Source: an uncultured Spartobacteria bacterium
GTDB taxonomy: Bacteria > Verrucomicrobiota > Verrucomicrobiia > Chthoniobacterales > Chthoniobacteraceae
Direction: 5' to 3'
Assembly (NCBI GenBank): GCA_903933715.1
Contig: CAIZLD010000019.1
Span: forward strand, 1 to 64,000
DNA length: 64,000 nt
Numbering within the stretch: position 1 is the first letter of the stretch; each line of letters begins with the position of its first letter. The notes below the pieces were generated by a model. The model saw only the letters and a list, made by a program, of their open reading frames with translations. It was not told the origin of the DNA and did no database searches. The translations under genes and the position numbers were made by a program. This document shows, one piece after another, positions 1 to 8,398 of this stretch.

Positions 1-78
1 GTCGCTCACCTTCAGCCCACTTGCCTCAACTTCTTTGAGGATTCGAATGATCTGCTCTGTGCTGTGTCTTTTCTTCAT
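1..78 (-). CDS. IS3-family transposase OrfA, N-terminal fragment (runs off window)
   Basis: Reading leftward from an ATG at 76-78, the peptide begins MKKRHSTEQIIRILKEVEA and continues past the window edge. This is the characteristic start of the helix-turn-helix OrfA protein of IS3-family insertion sequences, which binds the element's ends and is normally fused to the OrfB integrase by ribosomal frameshifting. Only 26 residues are visible, so integrity cannot be judged. It lies just inside a terminal inverted repeat that ends at 140. Confidence 0.75.
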   Translation of the reverse strand, partial: MKKRHSTEQIIRILKEVEASGLKVSD

Positions 79-140
79 TGGTTCTGCCTGTTATCGCAGA
101 ACTCTCATCAAAACCTGTCCAGTTTTTCGGGGCCCGACCA
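1..140 (-). mobile_element. Left end of an IS3-type insertion sequence
   Basis: Read on the minus strand, the element begins at 140 with TGGTCGGGCCCCGAAAAACT and continues GGACAGG. This TGG-start, GGxCCCC-A-rich end, placed about 60 bases upstream of the OrfA start, is typical of IS3-family (IS407/IS2-like) inverted repeats. The other end and any target duplication lie outside the window. The element abuts the 3' end of tex with 23 bases between. Confidence 0.65.
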
Positions 141-163
141 TTGCGAGAAATTAAAAAAACGCC

Positions 164-2479
164 CTACTTCTTATTCATCGCCGCGTTGAACCAGTCCGTG
201 CCGCCTCCGTTCCCGGAGTTCCGGTTCTGAGCGGGACGCCCAGACCGCTCCGCTGGCCGAGAACCCCCGCCACTGGGCCGCTGGCCACCGGCACTGCGCG
301 GCGTTAGATCCGGCTTGCTCTTCATGGAAAGGGCAATCCGTTTGCGCTCCAGATCGACTTCCATCACGGTCACGGTGACGCGCTGCTGCACTTTCACCAC
401 GTCCGCCGCGTCTTTCACAAACTGATCCGAAAGCTGGCTCACATGGACCAGCCCATCCTGGTGAACGCCGATGTCCACAAACGCCCCGAACGCGGCAACG
501 TTGGTGACGATCCCCGGCAGCTTCATGCCGACTTGCAAATCGGTGATTTTGCCCACTCCTTCGGTGAATGAGAATGCCTCGAATTTCTGGCGCGGATCGC
601 GGCCCGGCTTGGCCAACTCGCTCACGATATCGGTGAGCGTCGGGAGGCCGACTTTCTCGGTGACGTAATTATTGAGCGCGATTTTTTTTCGCAGCAGCTC
701 GTTTTTGATCAGGTCGCGCACGTTGCAGCCGAGGTCGCGCGCCATGGCATCAACGATCCCGTAACTCTCCGGGTGAACCGCGCTCTCGTCGAGCGGATTT
801 TCGGCATTGCGGATGCGCAGGAATCCCGCCGCCTGCTCAAACGCCTTGGGGCCGAGGCGCGGCACTTTCAGCAATTCCTGGCGGGATTTGAACGCGCCGT
901 TGGCGTTGCGGAAGGCGATGATCGCGTCGGCAATGGAAGGCCCGATGCCGGAGACGTAGGCGAGCAACTGCTTGGAAGCGGTGTTCAGCTCCACGCCCAC
1001 TCGGTTCACGCTGCTGATCACGACGTCGTCGAGGCTCTTCTTCAACGCGGTTTGCTCAACATCGTGCTGGTATTGGCCGACGCCGATCGATTTGGGGTCG
1101 ATTTTGACCAACTCGGCCAGCGGGTCCATCAATCGGCGTCCGATTGAAACCGCGCCACGCACGGTAATATCCTGATCGGGAAATTCCTCGCGGGCGACCT
1201 CGGAAGCGGAATAGATCGACGCTCCGCTTTCGTTCACCATGACGAGCGGGATCGAGGCCGGGAGGTTCAATTTGCGCAGGAACGTCTCGGTTTCGCGGCC
1301 CGCTGTGCCGTTGCCGATGGCTACGGCTTCGACTTTGAAATGTTTGATGAAGGCGAGGAGTTTTTCCCCGGCCTCGGCCGCCGAACGGGCTCCCTGTTCG
1401 GGATAAACGACGTCGTGATGGAGCAGCTTGCCCTGGGCGTCGAGGATTACGACTTTGCAGCCGGTGCGGAAACCGGGATCGATGGCGAGGACAATCTTTT
1501 GCCCCAACGGAGAGGCGAGGAGCAATTCGCGCAGGTTGTCGGCGAAAACCCGGATCGCTTCCTCGTCGGCGCGGCGTTTGAGTTCCATGCGGATTTCGGT
1601 TTCCATCGCGGGGCCGAGCAGCCGTTTGAAGCTCTCCTGCACCGCGAGCCGGACCTGATCCGCCGCCGGGGTGCGCCCTGCGACAAAAAGCGGTTCGATG
1701 GTTCCCAGAGAAGAGGTTTCCGGCGGATGCACACGCATCATGAGGAACCCCTCTTTTTCGCCTCGCCGAATCGCCAGGATGCGATGCGAGGGAGCCTTGG
1801 AAGCCGGTTCGCTCCAATCGAAATAGTCGGAGAATTTCGCTCCTTCGGTTTCTTTGCCTGGGAAAACCTTGGAAAAGAGGGTCGATTCGCTCTGGTAAAC
1901 GGCACGCAGCCGGGCCCGGGCCTCTTTATCGTCGCTAAACCGCTCGGCGAGAATGTCACGGGCTCCGGCCAAAGCTTGCTCGATCGTCGTGAGCGGCGGC
2001 TCGGCCGCTTTCGCTCCCTCCAGGAACGGTTCCGCAGCGGCGCGAGGGTCAATCCCCGCAGCTTGGGTGAAAAGCAAATCGGCGAGCGGTTCCAACCCTT
2101 GCTCCTTGGCAATCGTGGCCCGGGTCCGTTTCTTGGGCCGGTAGGGAAGGTAAATATCCTCAAGCGCGGTGAGTGTTTCCGCCGCTTCCACCGCTTTCTT
2201 AAGCTCGGCGCTGAGGAGTTTGCGTTCGTCGAGCGATTTGAGGATCGCCTCCCGACGGGAATCGATGGCCGCGAGGCTCTCGATGCGGTCGCGGATCGCC
2301 ATGATCGCCACTTCGTCAAGCGTCCCGGTGACTTCCTTGCGATACCGGGCGATAAAAGGAATCGTGGCCCCTTCTTTTAGCAGCAGCGCGGTCGCCATGA
2401 CCTGGCGCGGCTGGAGGGCGAGTTCACGGGTGATGGTTTCGAGATGCTTGGGCGGGAGCGGAGAAAGATTGGGTTCCAT
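164..2479 (-). CDS. tex: Tex-family RNA-binding transcriptional accessory protein
   Basis: A 771-residue protein with the full Tex layout: an N-terminal helical region, a YqgF/RNase H-like domain in the middle (around IVLAIDPGFRTGCKVV), helix-hairpin-helix motifs (around LLAYVSGIGPSIADAI) and a C-terminal S1 RNA-binding domain (about residues 650-720, GIVTNVAAFGAFVDIGVHQD). Tex binds nucleic acid and is thought to act in transcription and RNA turnover in the cytoplasm. A Gly/Arg/Ser-rich tail of about 50 residues follows the S1 domain. Length is normal for the family. The gene is monocistronic, and an IS end lies directly downstream. The start is the ATG at 2477-2479. Confidence 0.95.
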   Translation of the reverse strand: MEPNLSPLPPKHLETITRELALQPRQVMATALLLKEGATIPFIARYRKEVTGTLDEVAIMAIRDRIESLAAIDSRREAILKSLDERKLLSAELKKAVEAAETLTALEDIYLPYRPKKRTRATIAKEQGLEPLADLLFTQAAGIDPRAAAEPFLEGAKAAEPPLTTIEQALAGARDILAERFSDDKEARARLRAVYQSESTLFSKVFPGKETEGAKFSDYFDWSEPASKAPSHRILAIRRGEKEGFLMMRVHPPETSSLGTIEPLFVAGRTPAADQVRLAVQESFKRLLGPAMETEIRMELKRRADEEAIRVFADNLRELLLASPLGQKIVLAIDPGFRTGCKVVILDAQGKLLHHDVVYPEQGARSAAEAGEKLLAFIKHFKVEAVAIGNGTAGRETETFLRKLNLPASIPLVMVNESGASIYSASEVAREEFPDQDITVRGAVSIGRRLMDPLAELVKIDPKSIGVGQYQHDVEQTALKKSLDDVVISSVNRVGVELNTASKQLLAYVSGIGPSIADAIIAFRNANGAFKSRQELLKVPRLGPKAFEQAAGFLRIRNAENPLDESAVHPESYGIVDAMARDLGCNVRDLIKNELLRKKIALNNYVTEKVGLPTLTDIVSELAKPGRDPRQKFEAFSFTEGVGKITDLQVGMKLPGIVTNVAAFGAFVDIGVHQDGLVHVSQLSDQFVKDAADVVKVQQRVTVTVMEVDLERKRIALSMKSKPDLTPRSAGGQRPSGGGSRPAERSGRPAQNRNSGNGGGTDWFNAAMNKK

Positions 2480-2549
2480 CGTGGCGGGGTGAAAGGGTTA
2501 CACCAGTCCCAGCCCCCGGTTCAAGCGAAGAAGCGGCAATTCGCCCCCT

Positions 2550-3215
2550 TTACAGCGTTCCCTGGTTGACCCACTGCACCGCGAAGCGGACCATCTCCGG
2601 CGCGGTCTTTAGATTAAGCTTTTCTTTAATGTGCGCCCGGTGGCTTTCAATCGTTTTGACGCTGAGGTTGAGGTCTTCGGCAATTTGCCGGGTGCCGTGC
2701 CCCTGGCCGATTAATTGCAGGACTTCCAGTTCCCGGTCGGAAAGGATCGCCACCGGAGAGGTGTCTTGCAAAGCCTTGCCGTCGATGGCCTTGCGCATCA
2801 TTTTATCGGCGAGCTGCTCGGAAACGTAGATCTGGCCATTGAGAATCCGCCTCAACGCATTGGTCAGTTTTTCCGGGGCTTCCTGCTTCATCACATACCC
2901 CTTGGCTCCCGCCCGAAGCGCCCGCTCGGCATAGAGCGACTCGTCGTGCATGGAAAGCACCAGCACCGGGAACTCGGGCCATTGGGCGACGATGTTCTTG
3001 ATCAACTCAATCCCGTTGGTGCCCTGGAGGGTGATATCGACGATGCCCACATCGGGCTTGGTCTCCGCAATGGCAGCCATCGCCTTGCGGGCGGTGCCCG
3101 CCTCCGCACATACCATGAAGTCCGGTTCACAATTCAAAAGTTGGGCCAACCCTTGTCGCACGATGGGGTGATCATCAACAATCAGGACTCTCGCTTTGGA
3201 TTCTAGTAATTTCAT
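2550..3215 (-). CDS. NarL/FixJ-type response regulator (receiver + LuxR HTH)
   Basis: About 221 residues. An N-terminal receiver domain carries the paired acidic residues (VLIVDDHP), the phospho-acceptor Asp in VGIVDITLQG (about residue 60), the Ser/Thr position (VLSMHD) and the Lys in GYVMKQ. A LuxR-type helix-turn-helix follows (LSDRELEVLQLIGQG, then SVKTIESHRAHIKEKLNL). It is therefore a DNA-binding transcription factor switched by phosphorylation. No histidine kinase is adjacent, so its partner is unknown. The ATG at 3213-3215 was chosen; an in-frame TTG at 3236 would add seven residues and has no better ribosome site. Confidence 0.9.
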   Translation of the reverse strand: MKLLESKARVLIVDDHPIVRQGLAQLLNCEPDFMVCAEAGTARKAMAAIAETKPDVGIVDITLQGTNGIELIKNIVAQWPEFPVLVLSMHDESLYAERALRAGAKGYVMKQEAPEKLTNALRRILNGQIYVSEQLADKMMRKAIDGKALQDTSPVAILSDRELEVLQLIGQGHGTRQIAEDLNLSVKTIESHRAHIKEKLNLKTAPEMVRFAVQWVNQGTL

Positions 3216-3445
3216 TAGGGGTATGGGCTGGGTCAAAATAATCGGCAGTCACAGCCAAAGTGGTTCTATAAGTTTGGCCCGATTCGGACATAAAGACCAT
3301 CTCGTAAACAACCTTGTCTAAAGTGACCTTAGACACAGACCGCCCGGGATGCAATCCAACACACCCTATTTCGGGGATACAGGATTCCCCCACCCCCCGC
3401 AACAGCGAGCTTTACCCCGGGGCCGGAGCCATTTATGTTCATTCC

Positions 3446-4090
3446 ATGATTCGTTTTCAAACCCTTTGGGAAGGCCGCTGGATTTTCGCGGTTTTCTTCG
3501 CTCTGACGGGCGCTCTCTGGAGCTTCCAGTCGGCATTGAGCGTGGTTCCGAGCATCGTCGGGATGTTTCTGATTCTATTCACCTTTTATTTCTTCCGCGA
3601 TCCGGACCGGATCGCCCCGGCCGATCCCCTCGCCGTGGTCGCGGCGGCTGACGGGGTGGTCGCCGATATCCGGGAAATCGAGGAACCGGAAGTCACAAAA
3701 AGCCAGATGAAACGCATCGGGATTTTCCTATCGGTTTTTAATGTCCATACCAATAAAGCGCCCATCGATGGAAAAATCATTTTTTCCAAGGAGCACGAAG
3801 GCGCCTATCTCGACGCCCGTGACCCGGATGCCAGCGGCAAAAACGCCGCCCGCACCTGGGCCTTTGAGAATCACCGCGCGACGGTGGTCGTTCGGCAATT
3901 GACCGGACTTATTGCCCGCCGCATCGTCGGCTGGTCGAAAATCGGCGACACCGTGCAAAAAGGCGACCGCTTCGGGATGATCCGGTTCGGCTCCCGCACC
4001 GAAATTTACGTCCCGATGGATGCCGAAATCACCGCCAAGGTGGGAGACCGCGTCGAAGGCGGCGTCACCGTAATTGCCCGCCTCCGCTAA
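3446..4090 (+). CDS. psd: Phosphatidylserine decarboxylase proenzyme (short type)
   Basis: A 214-residue protein of the short, archaeal-type PSD family. It converts phosphatidylserine to phosphatidylethanolamine using a pyruvoyl group made by self-cleavage. Two hydrophobic segments (about residues 11-50) anchor it to the membrane. The hallmark FLSVFNVHTNKAP (95-106) and the cleavage Gly-Ser pair within RFGSRTEIYVP (G182-S183) are present. The ATG at 3446 gives the standard N-terminus. The gene for the enzyme that makes its substrate, pssA, starts 13 bases downstream, so the two form an operon. Confidence 0.93.
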   Translation: MIRFQTLWEGRWIFAVFFALTGALWSFQSALSVVPSIVGMFLILFTFYFFRDPDRIAPADPLAVVAAADGVVADIREIEEPEVTKSQMKRIGIFLSVFNVHTNKAPIDGKIIFSKEHEGAYLDARDPDASGKNAARTWAFENHRATVVVRQLTGLIARRIVGWSKIGDTVQKGDRFGMIRFGSRTEIYVPMDAEITAKVGDRVEGGVTVIARLR

Positions 4091-4103
4091 CATCTTCCTG
4101 CCC

Positions 4104-4919
4104 ATGGACCCCAAAAACGAATCTCAGGACGAATCGCCCAAAATCTATCTCCTGCCCAACCTGATGACGGCGGGCAATCTCTTTTGCGGGTTCGCCGCCT
4201 CGCTGGAAATCCTTCAAGGCGTTTTGCTTCAGGAACAGGGGAACGACCCGATCCGCCAATTTCACACGGCCATCTGGCTCATCCTCGCGGCGTGTATCTT
4301 TGATATGCTCGACGGGCGATTGGCCCGTTTGGGGGGGAATGAGAGCGAGTTCGGGCGGGAGTTCGACTCGCTCGCCGATGTGATCTCCTTCGGCGTCGCC
4401 CCGGCGCTGTTTCTTTACAAGATCGTGCTTCAGGATTTTTCGCAAGGCTGGATGGTCGCCTTCTTTTATCTGCTTTGCGGAGCGATGCGGCTGGCCCGGT
4501 TTAACTGCATCGCGGCCAAAGGAACTGCCGACAAGGATTTCCGAGGGTTCCCAATTCCGGCCGCCGCCGGAGTCATTGCCTCGGTCACGCTTTTTATCCT
4601 CTGGATTGAGCAAAAGGACCGGGTCTTGGGCAACTGGAAGTATCTGCTTTTGGCGTTGATGATTTTTCTCTCCTTCATGATGTTCTCGAAGTTCAAATAC
4701 CCGAGCTTCAAGGCGATCAACTGGCGGACAAAGGGATCCATTTCGCGCATTATTATCATTTTCCTGATCCTGATCTTCACGGTTCAGAACTATATGTGGA
4801 TGCCGGCGGTGATTTTCATCAGCTACCTGCTCTACGGGTTCCTACGTCCGTTCCTTTCCATCAAAATGCGCCGCGACATTGAGGAGGAAGAAGACGAAGA
4901 AGAGAGCGCGGCGAAGTAA
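4104..4919 (+). CDS. pssA: CDP-diacylglycerol--serine O-phosphatidyltransferase
   Basis: A 271-residue integral membrane enzyme that joins serine to CDP-diacylglycerol to make phosphatidylserine. It contains a perfect CDP-alcohol phosphotransferase signature, DG-x2-AR-x8-G-x3-D-x3-D, within DMLDGRLARLGGNESEFGRE and the following FDSLAD. Several transmembrane segments follow, and the tail is highly acidic (runs of Glu/Asp near the C-terminus). It is co-transcribed with psd, which consumes the product. The ATG at 4104 is preferred over an upstream in-frame alternative start inside the end of psd. Confidence 0.92.
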   Translation: MDPKNESQDESPKIYLLPNLMTAGNLFCGFAASLEILQGVLLQEQGNDPIRQFHTAIWLILAACIFDMLDGRLARLGGNESEFGREFDSLADVISFGVAPALFLYKIVLQDFSQGWMVAFFYLLCGAMRLARFNCIAAKGTADKDFRGFPIPAAAGVIASVTLFILWIEQKDRVLGNWKYLLLALMIFLSFMMFSKFKYPSFKAINWRTKGSISRIIIIFLILIFTVQNYMWMPAVIFISYLLYGFLRPFLSIKMRRDIEEEEDEEESAAK

Positions 4920-5196
4920 AATCGGCCCCTTGCATCGCCCCAAATCGGGGGTATTATAATAACAGGAAGATGCCGCTGGTCCTTTAAAGAGATTGTAGCA
5001 GATCCTTTAAAGCACTGGTTCTCCAAAGGCAGAGAAAGCCGAGGAGAAAAAACAACGACATCTTCCATCTTTTTTGTACTGGGACCGCTCCCTTGGGGGC
5101 TTTTCGGGGTTGAACCGGGGAACACGCCTGCGATAGGCTTTGAGGAAGCACAAAGAAATTCTGTCTTTCCCAAGAAACCTGTTTAAAAATAGCCCC

Positions 5197-6072
5197 ATGT
5201 TTGAAGGAGCCCATACGGCGTTGGTCACGCCTTTCCGCAACAACCGCCTTGATGAAGCCGCTTTTACGCAGTTGATCGAAGACCAGATCGCCAACGGCAT
5301 CACCGGCATTATTCCCGTCGGCACGACCGGCGAGTCCCCCACCCTTGATTTTGCCGAACACCATCGCGTGATCGAATTGGCCGTTCAAGTGGCCGCAAAG
5401 CGGGTCCAAGTCATTGCCGGAACCGGGTCGAACTCCACCGACGAAGCCATTGCCCTCACCGTCGAAGCCGAAAAAGCCGGGGCCGATGCCGCGCTGCTCG
5501 CCGCGCCTTATTACAACAAGCCGTCTCAGGAAGGACTTTTCCGCCATTTCAAGGCGATTGCCGAAGCGACCAAGCTGCCGCTGGTTCTTTACAGCATCCC
5601 CGGACGAACCGGGATCGAGATCGGGGTGGAGACGGTTCGCCGACTCGCCGCCGCATGCCCCAATATTGTCGCCATCAAGGAAGCCGGGGGCAGCGTGGAT
5701 CGCGTGAGCCAGCTCCGGCAGGCGCTCCCGGCCCATTTCGAGATCCTTTCCGGCGACGACGCGCTCACCCTGCCATTCCTCTCCGTGGGAGCTGTCGGCG
5801 TGATTAGCGTCGCCTCCAACATCATCCCGCGTGAAGTCAGCGAACTGGTGCGCACCGCCCTCGCTGGCGATTATGCTAAAGCCCGTGCCCTTCACGAAAA
5901 ATGGTATGCGCTATTCCGGGATCTTTTTATCGAGACCAACCCGGTCCCGATCAAGACCGCGCTGGCTTTGCAGAACCGCATCGCGCTGGAAGTGCGGCTG
6001 CCGCTTTGCGAAATGGCGCCCGAAAACGCCGGGAAATTGCGAGCGACCCTCGCCAGTCTCCAATTGATTTAA
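5197..6072 (+). CDS. dapA: 4-hydroxy-tetrahydrodipicolinate synthase
   Basis: A 291-residue class I aldolase-type TIM barrel that condenses pyruvate with aspartate semialdehyde, the first committed step to diaminopimelate and lysine. The Schiff-base Lys is K161 in VAIKEAGGS, the catalytic Tyr is Y132 in LYSIPGRTG, and the GTTGE triad loop is at 42-46. It is first in a four-gene run dapA-dapB-folK-panB; dapB starts 1 base after the stop. The 277 bases upstream (4920-5196) hold no recognisable gene, and I see no lysine riboswitch core there. Confidence 0.96.
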   Translation: MFEGAHTALVTPFRNNRLDEAAFTQLIEDQIANGITGIIPVGTTGESPTLDFAEHHRVIELAVQVAAKRVQVIAGTGSNSTDEAIALTVEAEKAGADAALLAAPYYNKPSQEGLFRHFKAIAEATKLPLVLYSIPGRTGIEIGVETVRRLAAACPNIVAIKEAGGSVDRVSQLRQALPAHFEILSGDDALTLPFLSVGAVGVISVASNIIPREVSELVRTALAGDYAKARALHEKWYALFRDLFIETNPVPIKTALALQNRIALEVRLPLCEMAPENAGKLRATLASLQLI

Positions 6073-6073
6073 C

Positions 6074-6814
6074 ATGAGTGCGCTCCGAATCATCATCAAC
6101 GGCGTCAAAGGACGCATGGGACAGGCCATTGTCGCTGCGGTTCAGGGCGATCCCGAAGTAACCGTCGTGGCCGGAATCGACCAGGGGGACGATCTGGCCG
6201 CCGCGTTGCCGGGCTGCGATGCCGTCATCGATTTCAGCCATTGCAGCCTAACCGAAGGAATTGCCAAAGCGTGCGCCGCCGCCGGTAAGATCCTGGTGAT
6301 CGGCACCACCGGCCATAGCGACGAGCAAGTCGCCACGATCCGGCAAGCCGCCCAGAGCATCCCACTCGTTTTTGCCCCGAACTTCAGCGTGGGAGTCAAC
6401 ACCCTCTTTTGGCTGACCCGCAAAGCCGCCGAAATCCTCGGGCCGGATTTTGATCTCGAAGTGGTCGAAATGCATCACCGCCTCAAAAAAGACGCCCCCA
6501 GCGGCACCGCCAAACGGCTCGCCGAGATTTTGGCGGATGTGCGGGGTCTTCAATACAATGACGATGTGCGCCACGGACGCGAGGGGATTGTCGGCGAACG
6601 CACCCGCACGGAAATTGGCATGCATGCCATCCGCGGCGGCGATGTCGTCGGCGACCACACCGTGATTTATGCCAATGTCGGCGAACGGGTGGAACTGACC
6701 CACAAGGCGTCCAGCCGCGACACGTTTGCGCGCGGTTCCGTCCGTGCCGCAAAATGGGCCGCGAGCCAGCCCGCCGGGCTCTACGACATGCAGGACGTGC
6801 TGGGGCTTCGTTAG
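6074..6814 (+). CDS. dapB: 4-hydroxy-tetrahydrodipicolinate reductase
   Basis: A 246-residue NAD(P)H-dependent reductase for the second step of the diaminopimelate branch. It has an N-terminal Rossmann motif (GVKGRMGQAI), the catalytic signature EMHHRLKKDAPSGTA (about 133-146, with the His pair and Lys) and the GTTGH loop. The gene follows dapA almost directly, so the two are translated from one message. Confidence 0.96.
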   Translation: MSALRIIINGVKGRMGQAIVAAVQGDPEVTVVAGIDQGDDLAAALPGCDAVIDFSHCSLTEGIAKACAAAGKILVIGTTGHSDEQVATIRQAAQSIPLVFAPNFSVGVNTLFWLTRKAAEILGPDFDLEVVEMHHRLKKDAPSGTAKRLAEILADVRGLQYNDDVRHGREGIVGERTRTEIGMHAIRGGDVVGDHTVIYANVGERVELTHKASSRDTFARGSVRAAKWAASQPAGLYDMQDVLGLR

Positions 6815-6824
6815 GAGATTTGCC

Positions 6825-7325
6825 ATGCGCTGCGGCATCGCCCTCGGCTCCAACCTCGGCGACCGGATTGCGCACCTGCGCGCCGCCCGGACCGCCCTGG
6901 CCTCGCTCCACCAAGGCTCCGGCGCACCGCTCCTCTCGCCGGTTTATGAAACGGAACCGGTCGATTGCGAACCGGGCACCGCACCGTATCTCAACGCCGT
7001 GATGGAGATTGAAAGCGACCTCGACCCCGCTGCGCTGCTCCATAGGCTCCAGCAGATTGAACGCTCCATGGGCCGTCCCTCCGAACACCTGCGCAACGCC
7101 CCGCGGACCCTCGATCTCGACCTCCTTTATGCCGGGGAAATGACCCTCCAAAGCGCCGAGCTGACCCTCCCCCACCCCCGGATCGCCACCCGGCGTTTTG
7201 TCCTGCAACCGCTCGCCGATTTGCACCCCGATTTAATCTTGCCCGGCACGGATCGGCCCGTCGCCAGCTTCCTAAGCGCACTACCCCTCAATCCGTCCGT
7301 CCAATTGTGGGCACAACCCATTTAA
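6825..7325 (+). CDS. folK: 2-amino-4-hydroxy-6-hydroxymethyldihydropteridine pyrophosphokinase
   Basis: A 166-residue HPPK that transfers pyrophosphate from ATP to hydroxymethyl-dihydropterin in folate synthesis. It opens with the family motif IALGSNLGDR and has the metal/ATP-binding RTLDLDLLYAG and LPHPRIATRRFVLQPLAD. The ATG at 6825 follows a GGAG sequence in TTAGGAGATTTGCC. It lies 10 bases after dapB and 4 bases before panB, so the operon mixes lysine, folate and pantothenate precursor genes. Confidence 0.93.
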   Translation: MRCGIALGSNLGDRIAHLRAARTALASLHQGSGAPLLSPVYETEPVDCEPGTAPYLNAVMEIESDLDPAALLHRLQQIERSMGRPSEHLRNAPRTLDLDLLYAGEMTLQSAELTLPHPRIATRRFVLQPLADLHPDLILPGTDRPVASFLSALPLNPSVQLWAQPI

Positions 7326-7329
7326 ATTC

Positions 7330-8097
7330 ATGAACCCTCGCCTTGAACCGCTCCTTACCGCCAAAGCGCGTGGCTGCAAAGTGGCCATGCTGACCGCCTA
7401 CGACTACCCGACCGCCCGGCTCCTCGATGAAGCAGGGGTGGACGTGCTGCTCGTCGGCGATTCGCTCGGCATGGTGGTCCTGGGCTACCCGGACACCACC
7501 TTCGTCACCATGGAGGAGATGCTTCACCATACCCGCGCCGTCGCCCGGGGTTCCCAGCGCGCCCCCGTCATTGCCGACCTCCCGATCCATAGTTACGACA
7601 CGCCCGAGCAGGCCGTCGCCAATGCCCGGCGGCTCATGGAAGCCGGGGCGGACGCCGTGAAACTCGAAGGCGGGATCAGCCATTCGGCCCAAATCGCCGC
7701 CATCACGCGAAGCGGCATCCCGCTCGTGGCCCACATCGGCATGCTCCCCCAAAGCGTGCGCGAAGAAGGCGGCTACAAAATCAAGGGCAAGACCCCGGAG
7801 GCAGCCCAGCAACTCCTCAACGATGCCCTCGCCGTCGAAGCAGCCGGAGCGATCGCGGTGGTCATGGAACTGGTGAAGGCGGAAGCCTCCCAAGCGATCA
7901 CCGCCGCATTGCGCATCCCGACCATCGGCATCGGCTCCGGCGCGGAGTGCGACGGGCAGGTGCTGGTCATCCATGATTTGGCGGGGCTTTTCCCGTGGTT
8001 TACCCCCAGATTTGCCAAACCGCTGGCCGCCGCCGGAGCGTCAATCCGCGAAGCTGCGGCTGCTTACGTTGAGCGGGTGCACAGTGGAAAGGCTTGA
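7330..8097 (+). CDS. panB: 3-methyl-2-oxobutanoate hydroxymethyltransferase (ketopantoate hydroxymethyltransferase)
   Basis: A 255-residue TIM-barrel enzyme that transfers the one-carbon unit of methylene-tetrahydrofolate to 2-oxoisovalerate, the first step to pantothenate. Metal-binding and substrate motifs are VGDSLGMVVLGY, LPIHSYDTPEQA, AVKLEGG and the catalytic Glu in VVMELVKAE. It is the last gene of the dapA-dapB-folK-panB run. Its folate cofactor links it to the adjacent folK. Confidence 0.95.
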   Translation: MNPRLEPLLTAKARGCKVAMLTAYDYPTARLLDEAGVDVLLVGDSLGMVVLGYPDTTFVTMEEMLHHTRAVARGSQRAPVIADLPIHSYDTPEQAVANARRLMEAGADAVKLEGGISHSAQIAAITRSGIPLVAHIGMLPQSVREEGGYKIKGKTPEAAQQLLNDALAVEAAGAIAVVMELVKAEASQAITAALRIPTIGIGSGAECDGQVLVIHDLAGLFPWFTPRFAKPLAAAGASIREAAAAYVERVHSGKA

Positions 8098-8218
8098 TAA
8101 AACGAGCCCTCTTTAGCTCCTGAAGAGAATTCTTTTTGCAGAAGAAAGCTTGCGAGCAGCGGATAGCTCTGTTACCTGTTTTGCTGTGACTTCCGCCCGA
8201 AAAGGGCGCGTCCCTTAA

Positions 8219-8310
8219 GGAAGGGTGGCTGAGTCCGGTTTAAGGCACTCGACTCGAAATCGAACGTAGCTTTACCGCTACCGTGGGTTCGAATCCCACC
8301 CCTTCCGCCA
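8219..8310 (+). tRNA. tRNA-Ser (anticodon CGA)
   Basis: A 92-base tRNA with a long variable arm, as expected for serine. The 7-bp acceptor GGAAGGG/CCCTTCC pairs 8219-8225 with 8300-8306, followed by discriminator G and an encoded CCA. The T-arm GTGGG-TTCGAAT-CCCAC is at 8283-8299. The anticodon loop CTCGAAA (8253-8259) gives CGA, which reads UCG. The flanking bases 8098-8218 and 8311-8398 contain no gene. Confidence 0.95.
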
Positions 8311-8356
8311 TTTTCTGCTCTGGAAATGGCTTAGATAAAGGCTCTGTAAGAAATCT

Positions 8357-8380
8357 GATTTTCAGCAGCTCGCGAAAATC
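8357..8380 (-). terminator. Possible weak terminator after the autotransporter gene
   Basis: On the minus strand, GATTTTC (8380-8374) and GAAAATC (8363-8357) form a 7-bp stem around a 10-base loop, followed by AGATTTCTT. The stem is AT-rich and the U-tract is broken, so the call is tentative. It lies 18 bases past the stop codon. Confidence 0.35.
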
Positions 8381-8398
8381 CCCTGAGTTTAGAGCAAT

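Noticed and set aside
1340..2380. 346-residue open frame on the plus strand inside tex
   Set aside because: It is antisense to a clearly conserved Tex protein, has Arg/Gly-rich composition typical of GC-rich shadow frames and no recognisable domain.
3175..3402. 75-residue minus-strand frame covering the start of the response regulator
   Set aside because: It has no family and overlaps the regulator N-terminus in another frame; the gap to psd (3237-3445) is treated as regulatory DNA.
4920..5196. Possible lysine riboswitch upstream of dapA
   Set aside because: The conserved core of the lysine riboswitch and its five-stem junction could not be found in the 277-base gap.
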